DNA from: Amphibalanus amphitrite | Lineage: Eukaryota; Arthropoda; Thecostraca; Balanomorpha; Balanidae | Direction of reading: 5' to 3' | Length of the DNA stretch: 64,000 nt | NCBI RefSeq assembly: GCF_019059575.1 | Contig: NW_024881506.1 | Coordinates: forward strand, 1,240,001 to 1,304,000 | Shown here: positions 10,401 through 22,925 of the stretch, one piece after another | Numbering within the stretch: position 1 is the stretch's first letter | Layout: the number at the start of each line of letters is the position of its first letter | The notes under the pieces: generated by a model | Database searches by the model: none | Seen by the model: the letters and a program-made list of their open reading frames with translations, nothing else | What the model was told of the DNA's origin: nothing | Position numbers and translations under genes: made by a program

Positions 10401-11599
10401 AATTCATCCCTCGCCGGCCAAGGGGGAGGGGGATGCCGTCCCCATGGTTTTTTTTCGTGATAGCTCCGAACACGCCGGCGTTAGAGAGCTGAAACTTAGC
10501 ATAACTGACCTTTGATCCAAGCCGAATCTTGTGACACCAACCGCATTTTCCGATTAGGTCAGGTCACTGACTTATGACGTCATAACTCATAAGTGAGCCT
10601 CAGCACGGTCCTCAGCTCAGTTGTCGGAACTTCGAAACCCTGTCAGCGCCAGATGAACTTTCACAGGGATATTAAACTTACATACACGATGTAGCATCCT
10701 CTACGAGTTCTCACAATTTTTATATCTCGGATTTTTCATAAAGGTCACATGGGGCCAAAAACGCCCCCCCCCCCCGCGCCACCCAGGCGAAGTTAAATTG
10801 ACCCAGCAGCCGCCGGGCCTCTGCGCCACTCCCTGGGGGGGGGGGGAGCTCGCTGCCCCCTTTCACTTCTCCACCGATATCGTCGCAATCGCAATGCGAA
10901 GAGATAGAGAAACGAAACTTTGCTCACACATTCCTGGATATGGTGTTGGACGACAGCAGGAATTCGATGACGATAAACCAAGAGAGATGACCGAAGGTCC
11001 TCCAGTGTCCTACTACCACTCGCCGCAGCGCAGCTGTGCCGACAGTTCAACCAAGATACCTAATAAGAAATAGGTAGACCCGATATTTGAAAGTAAAGCC
11101 CCAATCACAAATCTAACGCACCTGCGACATTTCCTGACACCCACGTGACTATTTTTAAAAATGTTATGTTTTGCAATGTTATGACCTATCCGAAACTATT
11201 AAAAAATGTAAATGTATTATTGATGTTGTCTTGAGAAGTATATTGATAACTTTATCAGTAAATTCTTAATAAACTGCTCAAAACAAGTCACGTGCTGCTA
11301 CCAGATTCTGTACTCAAATAGCAGCTTTTCAACTTCGATTTTGGGCACTTAATACTTTTTTTAGGCCAAATGGTGGACGTTTTGAGACACACGATGAAAC
11401 ATTGAATCTATTGATGCCAAAATTTTATCGTTTTTGCATGTTTAGACTAGTAAATCCTGGCTCAAACTTTGACGAGTTTGTGTGTAAACCCTATGGTGAA
11501 GGGAAAACTTCACGCCCGGCTGTCATAACTGTGCTGCCAAATCGTGTCTGGTGGTGGTCGAGATCAACCAGCAGTGGTTTCAGAAGGATGATTTTTTTG
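10401..11599. other. No gene recognised; C-run/G-run pair at 10763-10846
   Basis: A C-run (10763-10776) and a G-run (about 10834-10846) could form an element-end hairpin. A 91-codon frame (10798-11073) has no family signature. The remainder is AT-rich and unassigned. Confidence 0.45.
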
Positions 11600-11750
11600 G
11601 ACTTTCGTACGTACTTTTTGTACGAACGGACCTTTGTCCTAAGTACTTGATCCTTTACGTTCCTTTGCGTGCGTACTTTCGCGTACAAATATTTGTCACC
11701 TTTTGCATACGTTCATTTGCGTACGTACTTTTGCGATGCGTACATACGAG
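11600..11750 (-). repeat. GTACGT-type satellite fragment, reverse orientation
   Basis: Words 'cgtacgtactttttgtacg', 'gcgtacgtacttttgcgatg' and 'cctttgtcctaagtactt' are the reverse complement of the satellite at 6191-6830. This shows the satellite is dispersed and not confined to one array. Confidence 0.65.
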
Positions 11751-11934
11751 GACCCAAGGGCACACGAGATGATCTGGCGATTAGTCAGACGAGGGCGCGC
11801 GTGTGACCGTGACAGCTTAGTGCGATCGCCATCACTAGATAAACCGCGCCTGGCTGCAGGTCTCCAATTTTGGCAACTGACGGTTGGATTCCGTCATTTG
11901 CTGAATCAACAAACTAGTCAACTCACCTACTGCT

Positions 11935-12433
11935 TTAAGGGACCCTCCTACCTTCAAAAAGTTAATGAATTGGCATTAAAGTGATGTCGCTCGGTTCAGA
12001 AAGAGCGAAAAAGAATATCTACCAAATCTACCAAATTTCACCGAAAAATATTCACCGGTTATCAAGATGTTACACTTTTACTTCGTTTACTTTTGGGATC
12101 TCCGCTGTTCCTAGCGACTTTATTTGGAAGCATAGTTTGGCAGCTGAAAGTGCGGCACTTGTTGCGCAAAAAGCAGCATATACCACCGCGTGCTACCAAA
12201 CGTTTTAGTAAAAGATTTAGAGTTGTTAGATCTGCGCTGACGTCACACATTCGAGGGGGCGTTCAAATGCAATAGCCCCTCTGAATCCAAAGCGCTGCGA
12301 CTTCGAAATTAGATATTTTCGATTTGAGGCATTTCTCGATGATGTGGGTGCTCAAACCGGTAAGTGTAAGCCAGGGACCCCATTTTGGCTATATCAACTC
12401 AAAACTAATGTTAAGGTGGGATGGTTACTTTAA
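11935..12433. mobile_element. TTAA-flanked AGGGACC element, ~0.5 kb
   Basis: Left end TTAAGGGACCCTCCTACCTTC. Right end, read in reverse, TTAAAGTAACCATCCCACCTT. TTAA is present at both borders (11935-11938, 12430-12433). The first ~90 bp match the start of the larger elements at 15978 and 41127, and the last ~70 bp match their ends, so this is an internally deleted relative. TTAA target use is typical of piggyBac-type and some Kolobok-type elements. The assignment to either is inference. Confidence 0.75.
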
Positions 12434-13500
12434 CCCAGCCGGGACCGTGGGGTAATCCCAACCACCGCAACCCAGAGGGGGGACAATATTTACCCTTTGT
12501 GTAACTCCGTAAATATGTATAGGAGCTACTGAAACAAGAAACGGTACCAAACGAAAGGTCTCTACGAGACGATTGCAAAGCATTTAAAACTTTTGACTGA
12601 GGTCAATTTTCAAGGTCAGAGGTCAGGGCAAAGGCAAATTTTCGGCACATGTGTAGTGATCTCAAACTAAGTGTTTCAGAGGACGGCAGAATACATGAAA
12701 CAGGTTAAAACGGGTTGGAACTTACAGAGGAGAATCTGAGAAACAAGGTGATGTGCTGTGCACAAACCTCCAGGTCAAGGTCAAGGTCATGCTAAAAAAA
12801 TGATCTCAAACTTGGCACTTTTTCGTAAATCTTGTACACTTATTTCCAAAATGTTTTGAAATATTCTGAAGGATATCAGGCACCTATTTGCAGTTCATGT
12901 TACGAAAACAGACTACCCCAAGGTCAAGGTTGGGCATGAGTGTCCTTGCTAGAGGCTATTTCACTTATTCAAGTCAGCCATAATATTTCAGCCATTTTTG
13001 CTATCCTTAAGCTCTACATGGATGCTTGGAGCAAAATTGATGCCAGATTCGTGACCAGCGGCTACAAATTCATCATACAACACATTTCATGTGTCAAAGT
13101 CAACCAAAGATTCGAGGGCACGTGAGGTTTACCTAAGACTTAACCTTTTCTTAACAAAATATACGAGTATGTCATTCGACGCGTCTTGACAAAACGAATG
13201 AGTTGGTACCACTGCCTTAGCTCTACGGCCATTTTCTTGAAGTTATTTGTGAAAAACTAAAATTCCAGCTCGGAGTCGTTGACCTGACCTCTGACATCAG
13301 GTCACCATTTTTTTTTTTTTTGTATTTTCACCTAAGTCATATGCAACACAACCGTGCTCGAAATTTGTCTCTAGTTCTAAAACTATTTATCGCAACTGTT
13401 TGAAGTTGGCGTCTGTGACGTCGAAAGTCGCCGTTCAAGGGTCTAGGGAAATGGACTTTGTAACGTCATGGGGGCTGGGTCCAATTTTTTTACTCCAGGA
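12430..13500. mobile_element. TTAACCC-type element, left end and TGACCT-rich body
   Basis: Starts TTAACCCAGCCGGGACC directly at the TTAA that closes the preceding element. The body has many 'caaggtca/aggtcagaggtcagg' words and a copy of the conserved core 'cattcgacgcgtcttgac' (13173-13190) shared with 15486 and 47411. A right end with matching sequence was not found before 13508, so it may be truncated by the next element. Confidence 0.5.
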
Positions 13501-13508
13501 GATGTGTA

Positions 13509-14675
13509 GGGGAGAGTGGGGTAAGATACCCAGGGTGGGAAAGACGCCCCACCCCCTCTAGCGGCGAAACCAAGAATCGGACCTGGAAATTAATGTTCTT
13601 AGCGTAAAGCGGAAGCCTGCCTTGTTAACTGCACACAAATTTGCGAAGCTCAGTTGGGCAACGGCTGGCTGTTGATTGCATGTTTTTTATTTGCTGCTTT
13701 CAAAAAATATTTTGGTGTCAAAACATTGTAAATATCAAAGAAGGTAAATAATTTTTGCGTCCCTTGCTATAGTCATGATACATTAGCATGGGTGTACTGT
13801 GTCCCAAACAGTTTGTTTCAGGGTGTAGTTTTATGGCTAACAAATTGTACTGATTTAATGTTGCTTCGGTACCTTGGAGTAAGATGCCCCCTGTCCTGAT
13901 GGGGAAAGACGCCCCCTAAATCCGTAGGCTGTCCTTCAAACAGCCCGTCAAATCATTTATTACATACTTGTGATGTAGACAAAAGCCGATCTGGGACTAT
14001 TGAGAGTCCAGTACGGTCGGGTGCTCCCCATGCCGGTCTCTCGGCCAACATAGCGACTTTTTGGGCGGCATCTGACTCTGAGAGCCCTCACGACGGCCTC
14101 TGTGGGCCCCATTATTGGCTCCAGGGCCCCTCACGACATCCTTTGAGGGCTCCCACGTTGGCCCCACGGGCCGCGCTGGCATCGGAGGTCCCCACGATGG
14201 GCTAGAGGGCCCTCATGAAGACCTATAAGAGCCCCACAGTGGTCTCCGAACGCCACCACGGAGGCTTGTTTGGCCGCGCTGGACTATGATGGCCCTAACG
14301 ATGACCTCTGAAGCCCCTTACGACTACTTTTGAGGGCCCTTATGATGACGTTTGGTGTCTACTGCAGGCTCGAAGGGACTACTGATTCGTTCAGGCGATT
14401 CACGTGCCCATTTATGTCACTTATAGTGCAGGGGGCATCTTTCCCAACGTCAGGGGGCGTCTTTCCTACCCTGTGGGTTAAGATGCCCCCTTTCACTTCT
14501 TCAGGAAAATGCTTAATAGCAAAAAAAGTTATTATATTTCAGGCACGAAAGTGTGATATTTTTGGAGAAAAATGATGTCGGCTTCCGTTGAAACTCCAAG
14601 TTTTTGCTTTCCCATCGTCATTTTCGAATAATATATGACATAGCAAAACCCTGGGCATCTTTCCCCACTCTCCCC
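13509..14675. mobile_element. TA-flanked GGGGAGAGTGGGG element, 1.17 kb
   Basis: Left end GGGGAGAGTGGGGTAAGATA followed by CCCAGGG; reversed right end GGGGAGAGTGGGGAAAGATG followed by CCCAGGG. The inverted repeats are therefore about 27 bp with two mismatches. TA lies immediately outside both ends (13507-13508, 14676-14677). Several internal GGGG..AAGATGCCCCC words (13878-13915, 14430-14490) look like subterminal repeats. No transposase is present. The middle is filled by the GGGCCC minisatellite. Confidence 0.75.
14010..14345. repeat. GAGGGCCC minisatellite inside the GGGGAGAG element
   Basis: Ten or so degenerate units ('ctctgagggccctcacgacgg' type). It is the same unit class as at 2440, 5100 and 28030, in an unrelated element. 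Confidence 0.75.
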
Positions 14676-14792
14676 TAATTGATGGGGAAAAGGTACTGAA
14701 AGTTTTGCGCCTCCATCGCAAAGCGCTCAGGCGCTATCGCAAATATCCGTCGAGAGGGGAGGTAAATATTGTCTCCCGCGGGCCCGCGCGGG

Positions 14793-15981
14793 TTAACCCG
14801 CGCCGTGCTGGGGGGGCGTTTTTACGCCCCCCCCCCCTCAGGTTTTTCGCGAATATCTCAAAAACGGCGGCGCGCAGCGCCGCCGTTTTTGGTACACGTG
14901 TTCCTATATCATTTCCGCACATGTTGTGAAAATTTCAGACCTAGGCCGTTCAAGGTCAGGTCATCAGGTCACGTCAAGTGACCTTACCTCAGAAAAAGTT
15001 CAAAGGCTCGCTATAGCTACACCGACTGAACGATCACTTTGAAACTTTCAGCGATTGATATGAGTAACAGTATGTATAAAATGTATATCTCGGATTTTTG
15101 ATATCTGTGACCTAAGGTCAGGTCAATTTTGCGACCTCTCCATTATAAGTCAATGGGAGAAAATTGAAATGCGCCTCTTTTGGACGAATATCGTTCAAAA
15201 CGCTCTCAAACATCGGTTCATAGGTAAACATGACACACTGAATAGGAAAAATGCACCTGTGACCCCTCTGTGTGCCCCTGAGGTCATCTCAGGTCATGAA
15301 CGGTCGCCAGCAGTTTTTTAGCTATAACTTTTGATAGAGACGTGCTAGAGCGGTGAAAATACGTCAGATGTGTTCGGCTCGACGATACGGATCGACTGAT
15401 ATGCAACATGACCCTTTTCGGTCAGGTCATGACCTTGACCTGAGGTCAAATTTTCAAAATGACCTTTCAAGGTCAACGAATAGTTCATTCGACGCGTCTC
15501 GACGAGAGGAACACGATGCTGGCAAAAGTAATGTCATGGCGCTTATGAGTCAAAAGTTATTGACGAAAAAACGTTTTTCGTAAAAACGGCTATTTTTGGA
15601 GTTTTTGCCCTCTGGAGGCTAAACCGTTGACCTGAGGTCAAATCTGAGAACATTACTCAGAAAGGTCTGTAAAAGGGCTATCGAATGCGCTTTTCCGCGG
15701 CGCTGTAGCTCTATCGGTTCCCGAGATAGCCGTTGGCAGTTTCCAAAATGTTGAAATAGTCAACATTTTACCTTTGGTGACCTCTGGTGACCTGACCTTT
15801 GACCTGACCCAAAAAATGACCGAAGTGTTTTCGTCTTTATTTTTGACGCTCTTTCGATTGCCGCTTACCGCGTGTCGCTACGTGGCCCAGGAGCCGAGTT
15901 AGACGGGGGGGGGGGCGTGAAAACGCCCCCCCCCCCCAGCACTCGGCGGAAAGTTCAGGCCACCAGCACGGCGCGGGTTAA
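14793..15981. mobile_element. TTAA-flanked CCGCGCCGTGCTGG element, 1.19 kb
   Basis: Left TTAACCCGCGCCGTGCTGGG and reversed right TTAACCCGCGCCGTGCTGG form the inverted ends. A G-run/C-run hairpin lies close to each end (left about 14808-14837; right about 15905-15938, 'gggggcgtgaaaacgccccc'). The body is dense in TGACCT/AGGTCA words and holds the core 'gacgcgtctcgacgagagga'. The body matches 47080-48060 in reverse. No coding sequence. Its right TTAA (15978-15981) is also the left TTAA of the next element. Confidence 0.8.
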
Positions 15982-16715
15982 AGGGACCCTCCCACCTTCA
16001 AAAAAGTTAATGAATTGGCATAAAAGTGATGTAGCGTGAATCACAAAGAGCGAAAATGAACATCTACCAAATTTTACCGGAAAATATTCACCCGTTTTCG
16101 AGATATAAGGCTTTTATTTTTGTTTACTTTTTGGGAACTCCGCTGTTTCTATGACGTCACATAAAGGTTTTCTTTACGTCGGCATTTGGAAGCAATAGTT
16201 TGGTATCAAAGTGCGACAAATATTGCGAGAATGGTGCGTTTATCTTATCAAGGTCAATATATGATGGCCAATAAAGGATTCCAGGACAATTCTTCTTATG
16301 GCATTTCTTCGTATCGCAATTCTTCGTCTGCAAATCTTCGTCAGGGCATTTATTCGTATCGCATTACTTTGTCTCGCATCAGGGTATATGAAAATCGGCT
16401 CGCATTTCTTCTTCAACGCAAATATATGCAAGAGTAAGCATTGAGGGACAAATAAATGCACCGACGAAGATTTGTAGACGAAGAAATGCGGACGAAAAAA
16501 TGTGGCTGCTACGAAGAAATGTCATGCGAGGATTCGTTCGAATACCATGACATTTATGCGATTTCAAAGTCAAGGTTCACAGCTGATCTGCTAAATCAAG
16601 CCAAGAATCCAAACTATCAAAAAACTATAAATATTTGTTTGTCTGTCACAGAGGTCTCAAGCAATATAAGGTTGACATATGTTGAATCAAAAATCTACTG
16701 CCACAACTCACATCT

Positions 16716-18172
<1,457 letters not shown>

Positions 18173-19976
18173 ATCTCCTGCCTTAGTTTATCATTCTTGT
18201 TTTAACTTGCTTGCAAGAGAAACAGAAGCCAGTATCTGATATCACTTCAGATGATTGTTTCAAGATCTGAGTTCAAATGGAAATAAAAGCAAGATCAAGA
18301 TGAAACAGGGATTATTGCTGTTAAAGTAGTTTGGCCATGATACAACAAGCACATAAATCATTAGCCAAATCAAATGCTGGTTGGTTTGTCAAGATGTTTG
18401 TTGTCTGTCGTCTGTCGAGCTGCTATGAACACTGAACGCTCTCACTCTTACTTTAAAGAGAGTAGTTTAAGTTGAATGGTAGTGAGCTGTAATTAGACAA
18501 AGCAGCTATTCAGTGCTCACATCAAGCCAGGCTAGGAAATGGCATCAACTGTGATGGGAGGAAGCAGGTTCGGCAGCCCTATGTTGTAAACTTCTGTTGT
18601 GTCTTGTGTTTGATCAACTGATGTTTTCTGCTCTGTTTTGTGCAGTGATGGTAGCAGGTAACTGCATACTTGTCAAATTATGTGAATAAACGAATTCATA
18701 ACATTGCATTTTTCTCTCCATGCAAGGAACAAGATGTTGTAGAAAATGTAATAGAGGGCTGCCTTGCTGATTTTGCACTTTATCAGAGCTTTATTTAGAA
18801 TTGCTTTCCTGAAAGCTACACACAGGCCACAGCACTGAAATTCACAATGTCATAGCTTTTGGCAGAAAAAAAGAAAAGACTTACCTAGGTAAAATTGGCT
18901 GAAAGTATGGCAGAGCAGGTCTTGATGCGTATGCCCATCCGTGTGCTTCCCGAAGCCGAACTGACTGCAACACATTAACTCTGACCCACCATGGTGGCTG
19001 GCATATCCTGAACTTTCACCACTCTAAACAAGACAACTTTCAGCCCTCAGCATTGTATTAAAACACTGTACATGACACTCAAAATTTGTTTCAGTGCCAT
19101 CCACAGACAACATCAGTCGCCATTCACCAGGCCAGTAAAAACAGAATAGATAATAGCTTCAAACCCATGTAGTCAGAGTTACTAGGTCTCCACCTCAAAA
19201 CAAAATCCAGGTGACATTCACCACGCCAGTAAAAAACAGGTACTTAGGTAACGTAACAGCTTCAAATCTGGTAACATGTTGGTCGGACTTTACACTACAC
19301 TGAGAAAACAGTGTCCCGATTTTCGGGCTCAGAGACCAGTTTTCGGGCTAATGTACCATATTCAAAACAGACAGCACATTTCGAGAATACTTTCTGAGCT
19401 AGCGCCACATGGGCTCATACGATCCCTTAAATCGGTATCATTGATCGCAGAAACAGAGCTCAGTCAGTACCCATTATCGGTGTCAAGCTCTAAAACTAGT
19501 CTCACTATGATACCAGTTTTCAGCCTGATCCCCATTTTCGAGCTCACCTGATTCCAGTTTGAGGGCTCAAATTGTGTGGTGAAGCCAATATTAGGGCTCA
19601 CGTCATCGCTTTTCGGGGCTTTGGTAAAAGCTGGATTGCGTCAGCTGGCTGGCCAGCTGGCGACGCACGAAAGGTATTTAATTTTAGATATACCTAGGCG
19701 CGGTAGTAGGATGGACATAAATATTTCAAATGGCTTTAAATGAAAAATTGATTGGTAAATATTCATTCTTTTATATCTAGCATTGATATGTAAGAAGCTC
19801 TGCCAGCGCCACCATACGGCGCCAGCTGGCAAAAAATCCAGTTAATACCAGAGCCCGCTTTTCGTCCGATGCAGCCCCTCCTCCCCCCTCCCCCGTGTCC
19901 AGCAGCTGCGAATAAGACGAAGCCGCGGACAAACTTTTTTTTTTTTGCTCGGCCAGCCTAGTGCCAGTCTCGAGCG

Positions 19977-20180
19977 GTGGGACAGTTAACCGGCAATTTT
20001 GGCCGGGATGCAAAAGTTACGTTAAACCGGTTTATGTTAACCCGGGAGCAAATAACAACGTGGGAGCCTATCTTAGGTGTGGCAAAGCTAACGGATTACT
20101 TACTTGTTGCCGAGGTGCCCAAAGAAGGTACTGGAACCGAAAACACAACATTGGTTCATGTATTTATTAACATTCATACA
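19977..20180 (+). other. Possible coding remnant, unrecognised
   Basis: The frame MGQLTGNFGRDAKVTLNRFM continues through LTREQITTWEPILGVAKLTD to a point near 20160, where 'ttcatgtatt' could be a donor. The composition looks protein-like, but I recognise no family, and there is no supporting acceptor. It lies inside the TA-flanked element, upstream of the reverse-strand coding remnants. It may be chance. Confidence 0.2.
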
Positions 20181-20344
20181 CACAGTCATACTTGTGCAAG
20201 GTGTCAGTGTTCGGTTGTGGGGTGTAATAGCCAGGGAAAAAGTTCTATGAACTGAAAAACCCGGCGCCTATTACTTCGCAACATGGTTGTGTATTCAACA
20301 TGAACTGCAAGGAGTGCAGACGACATTGCCTGTGCTAACTTAAC

Positions 20345-21400
20345 GTCTCACGGGCAGCGCCGCGCTCTGACACCTTGGTCCCAGAAGCGGCGGCGTTTCT
20401 GACCGCAAATCGCCGGAGAGCCGGTCGACGCCGTTGAGGGGACTGAGCAGGCCGCTGCCAGCTCCACCTTCACGTCCGCGCGGCGCAGCTCGGTGTGCGG
20501 CGGCGGCTCATCGCGCGGGCCGCACCCGTCCGTCCGCTGCACGAGCCGCTTTTCGATCCGACAGCGCAACACCGGCACGCCATTGTACTGGCTGAGCGGC
20601 GGCAGCGGCACGTAGGCAACAAAACAGTAGAAATCGATGGGCCTGGATCGGCGTTGCCAGCAACGCCGGCAGCGGCGCGGCGGGAGGCGCCAGTGCCGCC
20701 GTCGGGGACGTGTGCCCTTCGCTGCGCTCATTCGAGTTGGCCGGCCGGCCGCGCGGCGGAATCCTTTTGACACGGTGCGAGAAGAGCCGGATGAAGGTGG
20801 ACTTTTCATTGGCGTTGCTGGTGCTCACGCCGCCGGCGTCCAGTTTGGGCGGCAAGTCCGAGTACCAGGAGTCGGACAAGTCCCGCGCGAACGCCGCCAG
20901 CCGGTCGTCGTCACTGCTGGCGGCGGCCCGCCGACGGCGCTGCCTCAGAATCGGACGAGTCGGTGGTACTGAGCACCTCGCGGGACGGGTAGCTGGGAGT
21001 GGGCCGGCCGCGGCCCCTGCCAGGCCGCGCCACCTTCACCGGCGCAGCCGCCTTCAAACTGCCCTTGCTGGGCGGCGGGTTGGTCGGCGGAGGCGGCAGC
21101 GGTGCCTCGACGTCAGTCCGAGTCGCTGTCACTGGGCGGCCGCCGCGGAGACGGCTTCTGTTTGACCCGCAGCCGGCCTGGGCCGGCTCGGCGCCCTCGG
21201 CCGGCGGCGCGCGCCGTTTCGAGCGTTTCACCTTTTCACTGTTACTCTCGCCTGGTCCTCAGCGTCGAGCGGCTCGGCGCTGTTCGGTTTCATGTGGCCC
21301 ATGCTGCTGGGAAACTCGGGTGGGGACAGCTTTCTGACTGGAGTGCCGTCGAAGATGGAGGAGACGGGGGTGCTCGCAGAGTCCTTGCCCAATGCCCATG
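20345..21400 (-). pseudogene. GC-rich decayed coding sequence, unidentified (Ser/Pro/Lys-rich protein)
   Basis: Reading right to left, the reverse strand carries protein-like sequence broken by at least three frameshifts or stops (near 21230, 21115 and 20912). Pieces include PVSSIFDGTPVRKLSPPEFP, EKVKRSKRRAPPAEG, VKQKPSPRRPPSDSDSD, STTDSSDSEAAPSAGRR, DLSDSWYSDLPPKLDAGG and NANEKSTFIRLFSHRVKR. It is rich in acidic Ser clusters and basic patches, as in disordered nuclear proteins. A resemblance to the Ser-rich region of AF4/FMR2-family proteins crossed my mind, but I cannot support it. Base composition differs sharply from the AT-rich flanks. It lies directly downstream of an RNase H remnant on the same strand and inside a TA-flanked element, so capture by a transposon is possible. 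Confidence 0.4.
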
Positions 21401-21912
21401 ATAGAGCCGAGGCTCCACTGGACGCCCAGCTTAATCGGGCTATCGCCGCCCTCCTTCTATGGTGGATTCTTCGGCCCCCTACAGCCACTAGGGCCATCAT
21501 ATACTCCCAGATGGCGGCACCTAGGGGATGAGGGGGGGGGGGTGTGTCTGGGCCACTTGTCCACCTCGTGGCGTCGCCAGCGACGCCTGCGAGTCGGAGC
21601 AAATGATTATGGGGTCTTCCTCGAAGGACGGGTGCTTCAGGAGATGTTGCTTTGCCGTTTTGGGCGCCACCATCTCAGATCGGTAAATGGAGCAAATCCT
21701 CCCCGCCGCCTCCCGCAGTACCAATGTTGTACTGTCTGGGTGCTCGGTGAGGACCCCAGCGCCGCCTTCCTATTACTCCCCCGGTCGCAGACCCGTCGAC
21801 CCAGGCCCACGTCGCACCCTGGGGGAGCGCTCCCAGGCACGCCTCCGCAGCACTCCTCCTCGCTGTCGCGGACGCCCCGATCGGCAGCAGGTCCAGGTGG
21901 ACCGTGACGCCG
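21400..21912 (-). pseudogene. RNase H domain remnant of a non-LTR retrotransposon
   Basis: On the reverse strand, after allowing for frameshifts, the order is VTVHLDLLPIGA, then GATWAWVDGSATGG (the first catalytic Asp region, about 21784-21825), REAAGRICSIYRSEMVA (the catalytic Glu region), DPIIICSDSQASLAT (second Asp region, near 21560-21610) and AAIWEYMMALVAVGGRRIH. This order and spacing are those of the RNase H domain carried by I/Jockey/Ingi-type and some R1-type non-LTR elements. At least two frameshifts (near 21725 and 21540) disable it. The last catalytic motif (WVPxHxG) is not clean. It is flanked on its 3' side by the unidentified coding remnant. Confidence 0.7.
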
Positions 21913-22400
21913 TCTGTTGGCGTCTACGGGGGCAGTCTCGTGGATAAGCGCGCCTCGGCGGGCAGCGCCACTCCAGTGGTCCCACACCGCTCCCCCGCGC
22001 TCTCTCCAGCCGGTCACTGACTTCAGTCACGGTTGGGGGGGGGGGGGCTTCCGCCACGACGCGGCGGGTCCTCCGACGGGAGGGAGAGCGCCTTCGCCAG
22101 TAGGCGCGATGCCAGCGCATCCCTCCTCATCTCTCCATCGGCACGACGCCCGCCTCGGCCCTCACGGCGAGTCTTGGAGCATGGAAATCGGGCAGCCAGT
22201 GATGACTCATGCCACCATCAGCATCTCCGCCTCCAGGACGCCAAGATGTGTGGCCGCAGCCGCAGGCAGCCACGCCGACCCCGCTGCCCGCATGCCCAAG
22301 TAGTCTCGAATCGCTGACACCTCTCCTGAAACAAGAGTGGTGTCGTAAACTTAAACCCCTTGCTGGAGCCCGCCAGCCGCGACAACACCGCCACACCAAT
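21913..22400 (-). pseudogene. GC-rich remnant upstream of the RNase H domain
   Basis: GC-rich sequence with a G-run at 22036-22048. In the usual element order the reverse transcriptase C-terminus would precede RNase H here. I can see only the linker-like end of it (HLDLLPIGA region) and no RT motif. Open frames on both strands overlap and disagree. It is kept as a probable part of the same dead retrotransposon. Confidence 0.3.
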
Positions 22401-22792
22401 TTTTGTGACCCCGGAACTTCCGTCCCGAGCCTTATTTCACGGCACGATGCTACAGTGCGCTACACGTATTGTGGTATTCAGCTTCCATGGAAACATCAAC
22501 TAATTTGGACGCTCAAACATGGGAGTCAGGAGTGGTTAAGGCCCAGAGCGTTCTGTCTGGTTTATAAAACCTTGGCCAGCAGATGTAAACGTGCTTTTTG
22601 TATAAGTGGCTTAATTTTGACGCAAAAGGGCACTAACCTTCGGCGCAAATAATGCAGAAATTTCAGCGCAAATTGCAAAATAGCTTGCGCCGAACTTCGG
22701 CGCATGGCGGCTTCACGGGCGTCCGGCGTACCATATGGATGTTTTCCAGTTTGGGCTGCAGGTTTTAGCTCTAGGTTTTAGACTGTAGGTTT

Positions 22793-22925
22793 TGGGTTGG
22801 GTTGGGCTGGGCTGGGCTGGGCTGGGCTGGGCTGGGCTGGGCTGGGTTGGGCTGGGCTGGGCTGGTTGGGGTGGTTGGGTTGGGTTGGATTAGGTTAGGT
22901 AAGTTTAGGTTAGTTTAGTTTAGGA
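22793..22925 (+). repeat. GGGCT/GGGTT pentamer tract grading into TTAGG-like words
   Basis: Ten or more copies of (T)GGGC, then TGGGT, then 'ggattaggttaggtaagtttaggttag'. The right part resembles degenerate (TTAGG)n but is short and irregular. Confidence 0.8.

Noticed and set aside
20345-21400. Firm assignment to the AF4/FMR2 (lilliputian) family
   Set aside because: Only Ser-rich acidic clusters suggest it; no conserved domain of that family could be seen.
22793-22925. Interstitial telomere (TTAGG)n
   Set aside because: The words drift from GGGCT to GGTTG to TTAGG-like with no clean run, so telomeric origin is not supported.
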